A DNA stretch of 64,000 bases from Antedon mediterranea (Eukaryota > Echinodermata > Crinoidea > Comatulida > Antedonidae), in the NCBI RefSeq assembly GCF_964355755.1, contig NC_092673.1, positions 22,389,001 to 22,453,000 on the forward strand. Direction: 5' to 3'. The notes under the pieces were generated by a model that saw only the letters and a list, made by a program, of their open reading frames with translations, was not told where the DNA came from and did not search any database. Of this stretch, positions 23,841 through 35,332 are shown in pieces. A program made the position numbers and the translations under genes. Every line of letters begins with the position of its first letter. Within the stretch, counting starts at the first letter, position 1.

Positions 23841-26778
23841 AAATTGTCTATAACAGATTTATTGTTATTTGTTTAGTTAAAAGAAACCGTAAACAACAGT
23901 AGATGCATACGAGAAGTCCGGAAATGTTCAGTAAAATCAGGGAGCTGTAAACTTACCGTACAACCCCCTGTAAAAATTGGAGGAACATTTTAATCTTGTG
24001 AGCCTAGGCCTACAGGGTTTCAGGGAACGGGAGAGTCCCAATTTTATTACCTTCTGGAAACGATCACAGCCTATTTCAATTGAAAAAAAAAGAAAGTTTT
24101 AATTTTCCGACTTGTCAACCTCCTCCCCGAGTTTACCTTTACTTTCGGTGAAGGGCAACGACCTAGACACTAACCCTTCTTACTATGTAGGTTACGTCTC
24201 TGAGTCACACTTGCCCTCGGAAGAAGCTGGGCCTTGTCTATTAAGATTCAGCCCTGCATTACTGCCAAGTATTTTGTTATTATTATTAACGCTTCCTTAT
24301 TGTCAATCCTCCATCGGTTCTTACTTATTTCCTCAACGCGTACTCATTTATTGCGTAATGACGTCATCGACTCTTTAACATTTATCGTGGCGCAGGTTAC
24401 AGTCATTTTTGTGTAAATAGGCTATTAATTGTGGATATCATTAGTCTGTGAGTTTGGATAATTTCAACAATTATATTCAAATAATGTCTGATTAAATTTC
24501 ATATGGGCAGTTATCATTAATTGTTAAGATTTGTTGATCAACCCCATTTGCTCAGTATGAATTGAGCTGCTTCAGTTCGACGGCATATCTTTCCGTCAAA
24601 CATTACAAATACAAAAGCGCATTGAACAAAAGCTTCATTCAAATTTAATACAGAGGTTTATTGCATTTTACAGATAGATAAATAGTATTTTACAGAGTAA
24701 GTGTGGTCATTACATTCATTTTGTAAATATACGAATAATAAATTGAACAAATTAAACTGCTGTTGTCTGATAATAAACATTTATATTAGGTCTATGAATT
24801 TTCCTCCACTTATTATATTATTCTTTAAGTAATATTTGTTTATGCCTCAAATGACTGGTTTTGATATTTATGTCTAAATATAGGCCTTAAACGATATTCT
24901 TCTTCGATGTTAGTGTTTATTTTGTCTAACCAGATGATTTTGTGTTTATTCTTAATAATTGAAAGGATTACAACTGGTTTTAAATCTTATTTCTTCCAAA
25001 ATCAGGAAAGAAATTAATAAAAGACTTTTTCTAAATTAAAGCTATTGGGAATAATATTAAATGTTTTAGAAATATCGAAATTACAATAATGACACTGCCA
25101 AGGTTTTATAATTTCATTCCCTATCTCCTCTATATAAAAGACTCTGTCCATCACATTATCGTTCTTGTTTCCAATATTGTTCCATAAAAGGCTGCCAGTG
25201 ATGGACAGAAACTCGCAATAATACATTGTGGTAATTTAAAAAGAACAAAATGTATATTTGAATAAATCTGAGAGTCGGTAGTGCCACTGATTACGGACGC
25301 AATATGTAGTATTGCAGTATTGTACTCTATAAAGCAAACTCATAGTACTAGTTTCATCAGCTTTTTTGTTAACATACGGTAACCAACAAAAATGACACAA
25401 ACATTTTTTGCCTAGCTGTGAATTAGGAAGTCGAGGTATACGCCCTAATTAGCCTACTAGGAAAATGAGATTAATTTGATGGGAATTTGTTCAGTATTTT
25501 ATAAGTTGAAGCAACAAACGGCCCTGGAATTTTACAAGTAAGCACCTGAATGTCTTATCTAAATCCCTTTGTGATTAAAAGAAACTGTCATATAGCTCCT
25601 GGCGATTAATTGTTTAGCACACAAGCGGTATACTAATTATACTGTGACATGTTTAGATAATTCTTCGAGTTTAATCGCTGCAATTATTATGGATAAATCC
25701 GGTTTAGCGCCATTTTGACCTCGAAAGATACTATCTTTTAACAAGGTTAGTGAGTCTTAAGGTCAGCTTAAATATCAGGGAGAAGCAGCACCAATTTGCC
25801 CTATGAAACGGATACTGTAGTCAGAGGTTTTGTAGCACGTGCAATAACGCGTCATCAAGGTACAAATGCGATATGCGCACGCGCGCAGGACTAGAAAAGC
25901 TCTAGAATGATTGTTTCTCAATGTTTTTATGAAAAGAAATTTTTAAGGAACAATATCTGTGCCTCTAAAGGACTACCTTAGGCCTAGGTCTGCTGCAGAG
26001 AGTGCCAAATATAATTAAAATATATTTTGATACTAATTATTAAAGATAACAATTAAATCAAGAAAATCAGTCAACGGAGGATTGCTGGGTGTATTAATAA
26101 GTATGTGTTACCAAAGTGTCAACTTGATCAAAGATTGTATAATACGATCTTTGAGTCTGGTGGTGCATCTGAAATTTGAATCTGCCAGCTAAGTCCATCC
26201 AGTTTACAATTACTTTTTTAAAGAGTGATTAATTGTACAATTTTGTTACTTTACTTTCAATGTCTAATCATGGATGTAGGCTTATTGAGTGTGTTTTGAA
26301 ATAAACTGGGTTTAGCATAGTGTTTTTGCATTAATTTTGATCGACAACTTTGTTTGTATTTTTTCACTACTTGTTTTTAAACGTCAACATGAACGTTTGT
26401 ATGCCTACAGTAGACCATGCAGTAACATTACATAATGAGGTTTCACAGACTCTACTTTAGTTATCAACTATGGAGGATCATATACTATTTTTAAGGTAGT
26501 GCTTTGATATGCTTGATAGCCAATAGGTGTGGTTGGTAAGATGCGATTGTTTGTGATGTCAAGGGCACTGCACGTAGGCCAGTTTATCACATCGATTGAA
26601 AATGTATGCCTTGAACTTGAAATAGATAATGATAGGAAATAGAATGAACCACAATATGATAAAATATGATAAGGATGCACAGTGTTGAAATTCCATAATA
26701 GATTTGGTGTTTAGATAATAAAAATATAGCCTATGTTAAAATGATACGATAGAGACTGCCTAAATTGCATCATTCTAA

Positions 26779-27035
26779 AGCCTGGTCCCCATAAGAACGC
26801 AAAGACTAAGCTCACAACGAAAGTGTAATGTTATATAAGTTATTAGTAAGTTTATTAACTATGGACTATGTCGCAAACGATAGTAGTTGGATGATCTTGC
26901 TTGTGATTGGTCAAACTTGTGTTACTTTTGTACGGCACATCATTGCGTTGTGTAACGTAAGCGATTGACCAATACTGCGATGGATCATTCGAACTGTCGC
27001 TTGTCATTGGTCAACTCGCTTTTGTTCTGAGAGAT
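26779..27035. mobile_element. Possible truncated MITE with AGCCTGGT end
   Basis: The left end TAAAGCCTGGTCCCCAT resembles the end of the nested MITE at 20,721 and the MITE at 40,059. The interior has GATTGGTCAA/TTGACCAAT inverted words. No matching right terminus is seen, so the boundary on that side is a guess. Confidence 0.3.
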
Positions 27036-28334
27036 CTCAATAAAAAGGAGAAAAAAAATGTATTTCTATATATATATACACGTGTGAATGTACTGTTATT
27101 AAATATATATACAAATATATAAACTGAAAGACACACAAATTATGATAAATAAACGTTTCATAAGTAAACAAATTTGTTATTAAATATGCAATATATTTTG
27201 TAATAGATAACATAACAAAATATGCAGAAAATAATGTAAATATATTATGAGATTCTGTAATTGTTGTTTATGTAACATTGAATGAATAAAGGTGGTAGTA
27301 AACCACAAAAAATATAAAAAAAAGGAGAAAAAAATATAACAGGGTGGGGTGAAGAAATATTCAAAAGAGAAAACAAATACGCAGTAATCATCAGTGAAGA
27401 ATTATTTACATTTAAACAAACGAATTGGATTAGACATAACTGTTTATTATTTAGCCTAAATGTTACATAAAGTATGTTACAAACATAAACACAGGCTGCT
27501 GGTGCAATGGCAATGTACTTTTGCAAATACAGTAAATGTATCATGTGATCTGCTGTCCTTTTCTTGAACTCAATGGGGGTTCACACAGAGGTTCTGTCAA
27601 GGTTAACTATCATGTATACATGTATAAACGTTATTGCATTATCAGTTAGTATCAGATGATACTACAAGTATAGATAGGGCTTATATATGTTGATGTTTAA
27701 TTAAGTGGGCCTAGATAAAAGTCAGTTTTCTGGTGTTGCATAGGTCGTATATAACACGTTGTCTACGTGATGTATTAAACGTTGTTAAAATGAATAAGTT
27801 AATGATTGCGATATGATTTTAGTATACTGTATAAGTAAATGCTGTAAACCGTAAACAAATCATTGATATATAAATGGTAAAACACTAATTCATCATCTAG
27901 ACCATAGTTTTTAAATTGCTTGCGCTTGCAGCTTCTGTATACTTTGACTTTAACTTTAACCAAATCAAGTGCTGCTATATTAAGACGTCTGTATGGATGT
28001 ATTTAAATTAGGTTATTGTTGACTTGGGTAGTCTCTCCATGGGTTTTTTTCCTCCATGGTCTCCCATGCCCACCCATTCAAAGGCGTGCGGACTATTAGT
28101 ACAATAATATTACTTTTAACTTTATTAAACTCCGGCCGCCCAGCCCGAGCGCGCTCTCTCTAGCCGATTGATCTGTGTGAAACGTAGGCCTATTATTATA
28201 AGCTAGCTTATAACAAAGCCAAGAATATAAACAAGAAATATTTATGTTATCACTTGTTTAGATTTTTTTTAAATGCAAAAACCTAGACCTACAAAATTAC
28301 TATTAGTATACAGTAACTGTCAGAAAAAAGTTAT

Positions 28335-29430
28335 TGAACTATAGAGGGAGATATACTTTAAATCCTAATGCCCAATTTTATCATATAATAATATTCGTCT
28401 ATCATTGGTAATTTTAATAACGAAGATAGCAATTATATACAATATTGTACTCATTATGATAAAAACATCGAGGTGCAATGTACCTCTATTTGGCATAACA
28501 TAAATCCCAACAATCGTCTCAACCCAAAAAATAACTAAACCTAACCAAAGATAGTGTACACTAATAGACAGGCAGCCCATAGACATTTGTTTAGATGAGC
28601 TAGGTACCAATATCTGACTATTTAAGTGTTTTGGGAGTCACTTGAAGTCAATGAAAATGGGAGTCTGCCGGGTACCCCCTGCTGCGTCTAGACCGGGGGG
28701 ACCCCGAAACGTGCTAAAAAATCGACTCAGGTTAGATGAGAGAGATACCACTTAATTTTACCACCATGGGATGCCCATTGGCATCCTTATACCAGTATCA
28801 CAAACGACAGACTTTTTTTCTGCTGCAAAAGGCCCGCCAGACCCTCCCCCCCCCCACCCAGGGAGGGCCTAAAATGGGGTTAGCATAGATGAGTGAGGTA
28901 CCACTCAAAATTAATGCCAAATGAACAAGTTGTGTTCATACAATACTAAATGGATAACAACAGACTAATTGTCTGCTGCACCGCAAGTGCCAGACACCCT
29001 AAAGTTAGACTAGAGACCCCCCCTTCCCCCAACTAGCCCAGCTTAGATATTGTAGATACCACCAACAACCAGTGTTATATGATTTAGCACATTGTAAACA
29101 ATACCAAATGACCTATTACAGACTATCTGTACACTGCCTTGGCCCTGGCAGACCCCTCTAAAGTTAGACTGGAGACCCCATTTACCCCAAGTATAGCCTA
29201 CCTTAGATATTGTAGATACCACCAGCAGCAAAAAAAAAACACCCAAAACAACATGTTTAATTGAATAAAGTTTAACTTTAATCGAACTAACTTAACACAA
29301 AACAATTGAAAATATATCACATCAATGACGATAAAATGACCATTACCATTCTAAAGGGAAAAATAGTTTAAGAGTTTCATTTAAAACTTATATAAGCCAT
29401 GTTATATAACAAGTACGGATTTGGGTAAAT
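28335..29430 (+). repeat. Left inverted arm
   Basis: Complement of 32,279-33,330. It contains about 1.4 units of a roughly 160-bp internal tandem repeat marked by ATCTACAATATCTAAGCT-type sequence in inverse orientation, while the right arm has more units. Confidence 0.75.
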
Positions 29431-29880
29431 TTAGCATTCCTAGCCTTTGGATGTCAAAGATACATTTGTCTGTAACTCTTGGACCTACTTTAAGAGAAAG
29501 CTTAGTAATCACCTTAATCAAATTCAGGATTGTAGTAACTTAATCTAAAGTGATTTGATTAATTAATAGTGGGTAATTTTAAATGCTGTATATTATAATC
29601 TTAATCCTGTATTCATATTTATATATATATTTATATAGATGCGTTGAGGCTGCAAAAGTGCTCAATTGGAATCAAGAGCAAATATTTAAGATGGAACACG
29701 GACGTCTATACACTGTGTTTCACGTTAAACGATCTTCAGATAAGACTGAACAGTACCATATCTCGATAGAAAAAAATATTATTATTATAATAATTATAAT
29801 TATAATTATATATTATATATATATATTTTTTTTGTATGTAGTTTATTTATGTAGATATGTAGTACTGTATCTATTAAAAA
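29431..29880. other. Interior between left arm and Penelope ORF
   Basis: Contains an AT-rich microsatellite (ATT/TAT runs, about 29,776-29,835). The short frame at 29,641-29,770 does not match the reverse transcriptase. This could be the 5' region of the Penelope-like element. Confidence 0.4.
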
Positions 29881-32261
29881 ATGTACTTGAACAAAATTAG
29901 TATAATCTTTTACAAAAATGCTTGTCAACTCAATGAGATCCAAATTGGCAATTGCCGCAAAATCCTCACTGAGTTTGACGTTGAAATTCACTCTAGAACT
30001 AAGAAGTTAAAAAGAGAACTTCCTGCATCCGAGTTTCAAAACAAACTCAGGATTATTGCCAATGATTGCCGTAAGCAATCAATGGTAATGGCCTGAAGGG
30101 GACATCACAAATGTGGTCTACCTGCAGACTTAGTCATTTCAACACAAATGACTCTACCTTCGGATGACTTCAGGGCTTTTAGGAAACCCTGCAGAAGGTT
30201 CGTTGGGACTTATAACAAGAATCAGGGCAACACCTCTGATTCAGTTGTTAAAATTAATTGTCGACTTTCTAAAGCAGAGAAAAAACGTCTTTCCCGAGGA
30301 CTTAAATTCTGCCCCAAACCAAGGCAGGTCGGCGCACAACAACTATCTTTGGATATAGAGTCTTTCTCCAGAAGATTACGATTACGTGAATATTTTGCTG
30401 ATTCAGACAGCAGCACCACGCAAAACGAAGGCGACGTTAACAAATTTAAACCAAATAGTTCCTGGAATCCACCTAAAAATCGTCCAGCTTTAGAAACATT
30501 TATCCAGGCTATAATGAGGAGGATGTACAAAACTACGTCCCGAGTCCAGATAGATAAACGTGACAATCTCTCAAAACAAGAGAGGCAGGCCATTGCCAAG
30601 TTGCGTCAGCGTAATGATATCATCATTAAACCCGCTGATAAAGGTTCTGCCATTGTTGCTATGGACATCAAATTTTATGAAGAGGAATCCTTAAGACAGC
30701 TAAACAATCCTCTTCATTATATATCGTAAACGGATCCCACCCCGGAAATTACGGATAAGGTGGCCAAATCTGTTTCTGTGATGGTAAAAAAACACTCCAT
30801 CGATCCTAAGATTGGACTTCATTTGGCACAGGTCAATCCAGTTCCAGGCAGATTTTATTTCCTACCTAAAATCCACAAAACAGGCAATCCTGGTAGACCC
30901 ATTATTTTGGGCAATGGCACTGCTACAGAGACAATTTCTGAATATGGGGATGATTTACTTAGACCATATGTGACTAATCTCCCTTCATACATTCAGGACT
31001 CCACGAACTTTATCCGCAAAATTAACCAAATTCAAAATTAACATAATAATTCTGTTCTGGCTACATTAGATGTTTCATCGTTGTATACTAATATCCCTCA
31101 CGAAGAAGGAGCCGACGAAGTATTTAAAATTACAAAAAAATTACAGGCAAAACGCCTACTAAAGCTCATTTATGAGAACTGGTCATGTTGATTTTAACAA
31201 CAAGAATTTTATTTTTGGAAATGACCATTACCTTCAAATTCATGGCACAGCGATGGGCACAAAAATGGCGCCATCTTTTGCAAATTTATTTATGGGACAA
31301 TTTGAGGCCAAATTTCTGTCCCTCCAACCTAATAAACCACTTTTTTGGTTTTATTTATTTATTCAAGATCTAACAGTGTAAAGAAAAAACAGGATTGCAA
31401 TAAATAAAAAAATATATAGATACATTGACGACATCTTCATGATCTGGACCCATGGTGAAGATAATTTGGAATTTTTTCTTCTCAATATTAATTCAGCCCA
31501 CCCAACTATCAAATTTACAGCTACCAAATCCACTAGTAGCGTTGATTAGTTTACGTAAACACACGGATAAAAATATGTACCTGCTCCCTAGCAGTTGTCA
31601 TCCCCAATACTGTACTAAAAACATACCGAACAGTAAAGCATTACGTATCAGACATCTGTTCTTCAGATTTAGATTTTCAGAATCGTACCGAAGAACTAAC
31701 CGGACATCATTCTCCGGAATAGAAATTACAAGAAGGAATACATCGAAACTGCTATAAAGAAAGCAAAAGATATTCCTCGATGTCAAACACTGACGTACAA
31801 ACTACGTAATCCAAGTTCGACCAAAGTGCCATTGGTCACAACCTATCGCGCTAAGTTGCCTCCATTACGGGCTATTTATTTATTTGGAAACATAATGCCC
31901 ATTCTACAGTCCACAGAACGTCTCAGAACTGTTTCCGGAACCACCCATTATTGCATTTCGTAGACCTCCCAACCTTCGTGATGTATTAGTCAGATCCAAA
32001 TTTAATTGAAATCTCATATTCTAATGAAACAGTTCATTGATATTAAGTTAGTTTACACTATCAAACTAGTTTGACCAAAAAAAAAGTCATATTTGAGGCA
32101 AATCTTGCAAAACTTGTTCATTGGTTGATTCTAATGAAAAATTTAAGAGTAACCAAACTGGCCGCATTTTTCGGATAAGACAATCAATTAATTGTTTAAC
32201 CAAAAACGTCATTTATCTCATATACTGTAATATTTGTGGAAAACAGTACGTCGGAGAAACA
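29881..32261 (+). pseudogene. Penelope-like element reverse transcriptase with GIY-YIG endonuclease (degenerate)
   Basis: Penelope-like elements encode one protein with a reverse transcriptase and, in most families, a C-terminal GIY-YIG nuclease that nicks target DNA. Visible here in order: an N-terminal region (29,881-30,729) ending IIKPADKGSAIV; FYFLPKIHKTGNPGRPII; LDVSSLYTNIPHEEG; IHGTAMGTKMAPSFANLFMG (31,232 onward); the catalytic YIDDIF at 31,421; LPSSCHPQYCTKNIP; and the GIY-YIG core VIYLIYC followed by CGKQYVGET (about 32,210-32,261). It is broken: in-frame stops at about 30,094, 30,727 and 31,039, a frameshift near 31,170, a stop at 31,379 before the YIDD block, and more downstream. 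The nuclease is cut off at an A-run. Part of a TA-MITE lies within it near 32,050. It is inactive as it stands. Confidence 0.85.
32045..32095. mobile_element. Partial TA-MITE inside the Penelope remnant
   Basis: TTTACACTATCAAACTAGTT followed by a CAAAAAAA run matches the left half of the TACACTATCAAACT family. The right half is missing. Confidence 0.5.
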
Positions 32262-32278
32262 AAAAAAAAAAAAAAAAT
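32262..32278 (+). repeat. Poly(A) run at the Penelope/right-arm junction
   Basis: About 17 A residues directly follow the GGAGAAAC codons of the GIY-YIG core and directly precede the right arm. Confidence 0.7.
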
Positions 32279-33330
32279 TACTCTAATCTGTACTTGTTAT
32301 ATATATTTGGCTTATATAAGTTTTAAGTGAAACTCTTTAACTATTTTTCCCTTTAGAATGGTAATGGTCATTTTATCGTCATTGATGTGATATATTTTCA
32401 ATTGTTTTGTGTTAGTTCGATTAAAGTTAAACTTTATTCAATTAGGCCTAAACATGTTGTTTTAGGTGTTTTTTTTTGCTGCTGGTGGTATCTACAATAT
32501 CTAAGCTACGCCATATACTTAAATGGTAAATGGGGTCTCTAGTCGAACTTTAGAGGGGTCTGCCAGGGCCAAGGCAGTGTACTAGTCTGTAATAGGTCAT
32601 TTGGTATTGCTTACAATGTGCTAAATCATATTCATTGGTTGCTGGTGGTATCTACAATATCTAAGCTGGGATAGTTGGGGAAAGGGGGTCTCTAGTCTAA
32701 CTTTAGAGGGGTCTGCCAGGGCCAAGGCAGTGTACAGATAGTCTGTAATAGGTCATTTGGTATTGCTTACAATGTGCTAAATCATATAACATTGGTTGCT
32801 GGTGGTATCTACAATATCTAAGCTGGGCTATTTGGAGGAAGTGGGGTCTCTGGTGTAACTTTAGGGTGTCACTTGCGATGCAGCAGACAATTAGTCTGTT
32901 GTTATCCATTTAGTATTGTATGAACACAACTTGTTCATTTGGCATTAATTTTGAGTGGTACCTCACTCATCTATGCTAACCCCATTTTAGGCCCTCCCTG
33001 GGGGGAGTGGGTCTGGCGGGCCTTTTGCAGCAGAGAAAAAGTCTGTCGTTTGTGATACTGGTATAAGGATGCCAATGGGCATCCCATGGTGGTAAAATTA
33101 GGTGGTATCTCTCTCATCTAACCGGGGTCGATTTTTTAGCACGTTTCGGGGTCCCCCTGGTCTAGACGCAGCAGGGGGTACCCGGCAGACTCTCATTTTC
33201 ATTGCCTTAAAGTGACCCCCAACACACTTAAATAGTCAGATATTGGTACCTAGCTCATCTAACCAAATGTCTCTGGGCTGCCGGTCTATAACTATCTTTG
33301 ACCTAACACTCAAAGACTCCCTCTAGAGTG
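32279..33330 (-). repeat. Right inverted arm, with about 160-bp tandem repeat
   Basis: Complement of the left arm. The landmark TGCTGGTGGTATCTACAAT occurs at about 32,481, 32,640 and 32,798, giving a roughly 160-bp tandem repeat with two full units and part of a third, one unit more than in the left arm. Confidence 0.75.
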
Positions 33331-33864
33331 CATTATTAGTACTCGAACCGATTTAATATACTTTAATTATTGTATTGGTGGTGTCGGTACTGTAATTGTT
33401 CCAATCGAGATTGTTTTAATAGTTTACAAATACACAAAACTCACACATAATTGTAGTTCTTCGATATATAATATATTGATCTAGTCCTGATTATATTTAA
33501 TAAAGTAACTCAATAATAGAGGGTGCCATACTAAAATGGTCACGAATAATTATACAAATGAATTTAACGAGGCGGAGCCGGTGTAAGATTGAAATGTGTC
33601 CGGCATTTAAAAGTATACGAGCGGACACTTTTGAATAGTGTCCAGTTGCATTTTTCAACGGGTTTGCGGGCGGTTTTCAACAATTGAATGCTGCCCGGCC
33701 CGTTTAATAATGTCTGACCACGTATTGACATGTGTCAACCATCAATCACACAAACATGTATCTTAATGAGAAAAAGTAACATTTATTTGAAAAAAAACCC
33801 ATTTACATGACATTCAAATTAGCCGGGTTGTAATTAAAAAGTGTTATCGGGTAATAAGACCGGG
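33331..33864. other. Non-coding spacer
   Basis: No gene is recognised. Short GTGTCC/GGACAC inverted words lie near 33,595-33,650. Confidence 0.4.
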
Positions 33865-33866
33865 TA

Positions 33867-34262
33867 AGGCCAATTTACACTAGGACGATAACGATCGACG
33901 ATAAATAGATAAGCATGCATTTTTCTTATATAAAACAAAATAATTTAGAAAGTTTTTTGTTCTAGAATTATAGAATACTCATTTATTCTGTCTTAAAACT
34001 AATAGTTTTTAAAAAATCCAATCAAATTACGTCATGATCAATAAACAAAAAATATCGTTGTATTGTCACGATATTATTACTCTTACTAATCATGACGTCA
34101 TTTGATTGGACGTCTGAAAATATCATTTTCATCAAAGGAAGCATAGATGGTTTCTAAATAGTCCTAGAATAAATACTTTTTAGATTTCTTTTGTTTTATG
34201 TATGAGCAATGCATATTTGTTTATTTATCGTCGATTGTTATCGTCCTAGTGTAAATGGGCCT
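33867..34262. mobile_element. MITE with AGGCC...ACACTAGGACG ends
   Basis: The terminal inverted repeats are about 40 bp (left AGGCCAATTTACACTAGGAC, right its complement with two differences), flanked by TA on both sides. The inner region is also partly palindromic (ATTACGTCATGATCA and its near-complement). There is no ORF. Confidence 0.8.
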
Positions 34263-34403
34263 TAATACGTGGTAGGCCCACGCTTAGCCCTACTATACTT
34301 ATGTACGGTAATAAATCTAATAACTATACAATATTGTAATGTATTTATGACGCTGGTCTTTACCAATCTTTTAATACAAAAATTAAATAACAAAATTTAT
34401 CGA

Positions 34404-34575
34404 TTACAGTATTTGATGTACATACATGATATAACGTTTTTGATAATTTTCAAGATCAGAGAGTTCTTTACGAACAACCTTTTCTAATCGCTGTAACTCA
34501 TTATCAAACTTTCCTTCGTTGTACATTGGTTCTACATCCTTCCACTTGTTTCGAAATGCGCTGGTACGTAACCAC
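34404..34575 (-). CDS. Unrecognised terminal-exon candidate
   Basis: On the minus strand a TTATTACATCAG acceptor is followed by 56 codons and a TAA stop. The peptide begins WLRTSAFRNKWKDVEPMYNE and continues with a charged, probably helical segment (KFDNELQRLEKVVRKELSD). Residue use and the sharp acceptor make it look like a real last exon, but I do not recognise the family and found no companion exon between here and whirlin. It could also be a retained exon of a decayed gene. Confidence 0.35.
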
Positions 34576-34689
34576 CTGATGTAATAAAATAAGCACACAT
34601 TAAATATCTTAATACAACTCTTTTAAAATCAGTGAGCATTCCAGAATTTATATTGAGATGTATAAGAGTATAATATTTAACGATTTTTA

Positions 34690-35330
34690 TAACCAGTGGA
34701 AATACAAGATGTTCAACAGCAGTTTGACAATGACCTCCATGTTGTATGACGTTCGGACCGTCTGGGCTGGATTGTCAACAGACCTGGTGATTGAAAAGGT
34801 TTCTATGAGAAGCCTCGAGGTATGACAAGAGGTAGAGGAATGAGTACATCCAGACCAAATCTGCGCTGAAATGAATGTAATGCCTTGAAATAGTTCAGGG
34901 TGTTACTCCAGCAGTGACCAAGACCAAATTATGGCCACCAGTCAGGGACACAATGACAATTGAAGAATCCATATGGTTACGACAGAAAATCAATGTATTC
35001 AAGATCCTGGCAATAAAGTCATATGTACATACAGGCAAATATGAGTGTGCATCGATCCTACAGTTCTGCTGATGCAGATGTTCTTTCGAATAGTACAAAA
35101 AACATCTGCCATATTATCCGATGACGCAGATCTACTAGTGCTCGACTCCTCTGCAGTTAAACATTTAAAACATCTTGTGATATGGAACTGAGATGCTGGA
35201 CTATCAAACTGGTTCAAACAATACTTTTGAGAGACATCTGTGATAACCTTCTGTTTGCTCATGCGATACTGATGACACAACATCCAGAATTTTCGGCATT
35301 GCACTTGTTTCTGACATGCTGTAGGCCTAG
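34690..35330 (+). pseudogene. Relic of a transposon-associated ORF family
   Basis: Several short frames across shifts show family-like motifs: TIEESIWLRQKINVFKILAI-like sequence near 34,955-35,010, SYVHTGKYECASILQF near 35,020, and SAILSDDADLLVLDSSAVKH near 35,110-35,165. The (D/E)DxDLLVL motif is characteristic of the same large marine-invertebrate ORF family whose C-terminal LIGFHAFTG piece lies in the 18.9-21.6 kb element. Multiple stops and frameshifts mean it is not functional. Confidence 0.5.
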
Positions 35331-35332
35331 TC

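Larger units (their letters stand above)
23153..28330. other. Long non-coding region
   Basis: No supported exon was found on either strand. There is a degraded MITE of the ATTGTCCC family at about 23,560-23,840, a half-MITE starting at 26,779, and AT microsatellite patches near 27,063-27,120. A GC-richer patch at about 24,110-24,400 contains a TGACGTCA-like site (near 24,360) but no recognisable gene. Confidence 0.4.
28335..33330. mobile_element. 5-kb structure: about 1-kb inverted arms flanking a Penelope-like element
   Basis: The left arm is about 28,335-29,430 and the right arm about 32,279-33,330; they are inverted copies (for example the TCTGCCGGGTACCCCCTGCT word and its complement at 28,662 and 33,170). 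The outer ends are ATAGAGGGAG on the left and the complementary CTCCCTCTAGAG on the right. The left arm carries an extra segment of about 185 bp near 28,348-28,534. Between the arms lies a degenerate Penelope-like reverse transcriptase in plus orientation. The right arm begins directly after an A-run that ends the Penelope coding remnant. Whether the arms belong to the Penelope element or to a DNA element it entered is not resolved. Confidence 0.6.
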
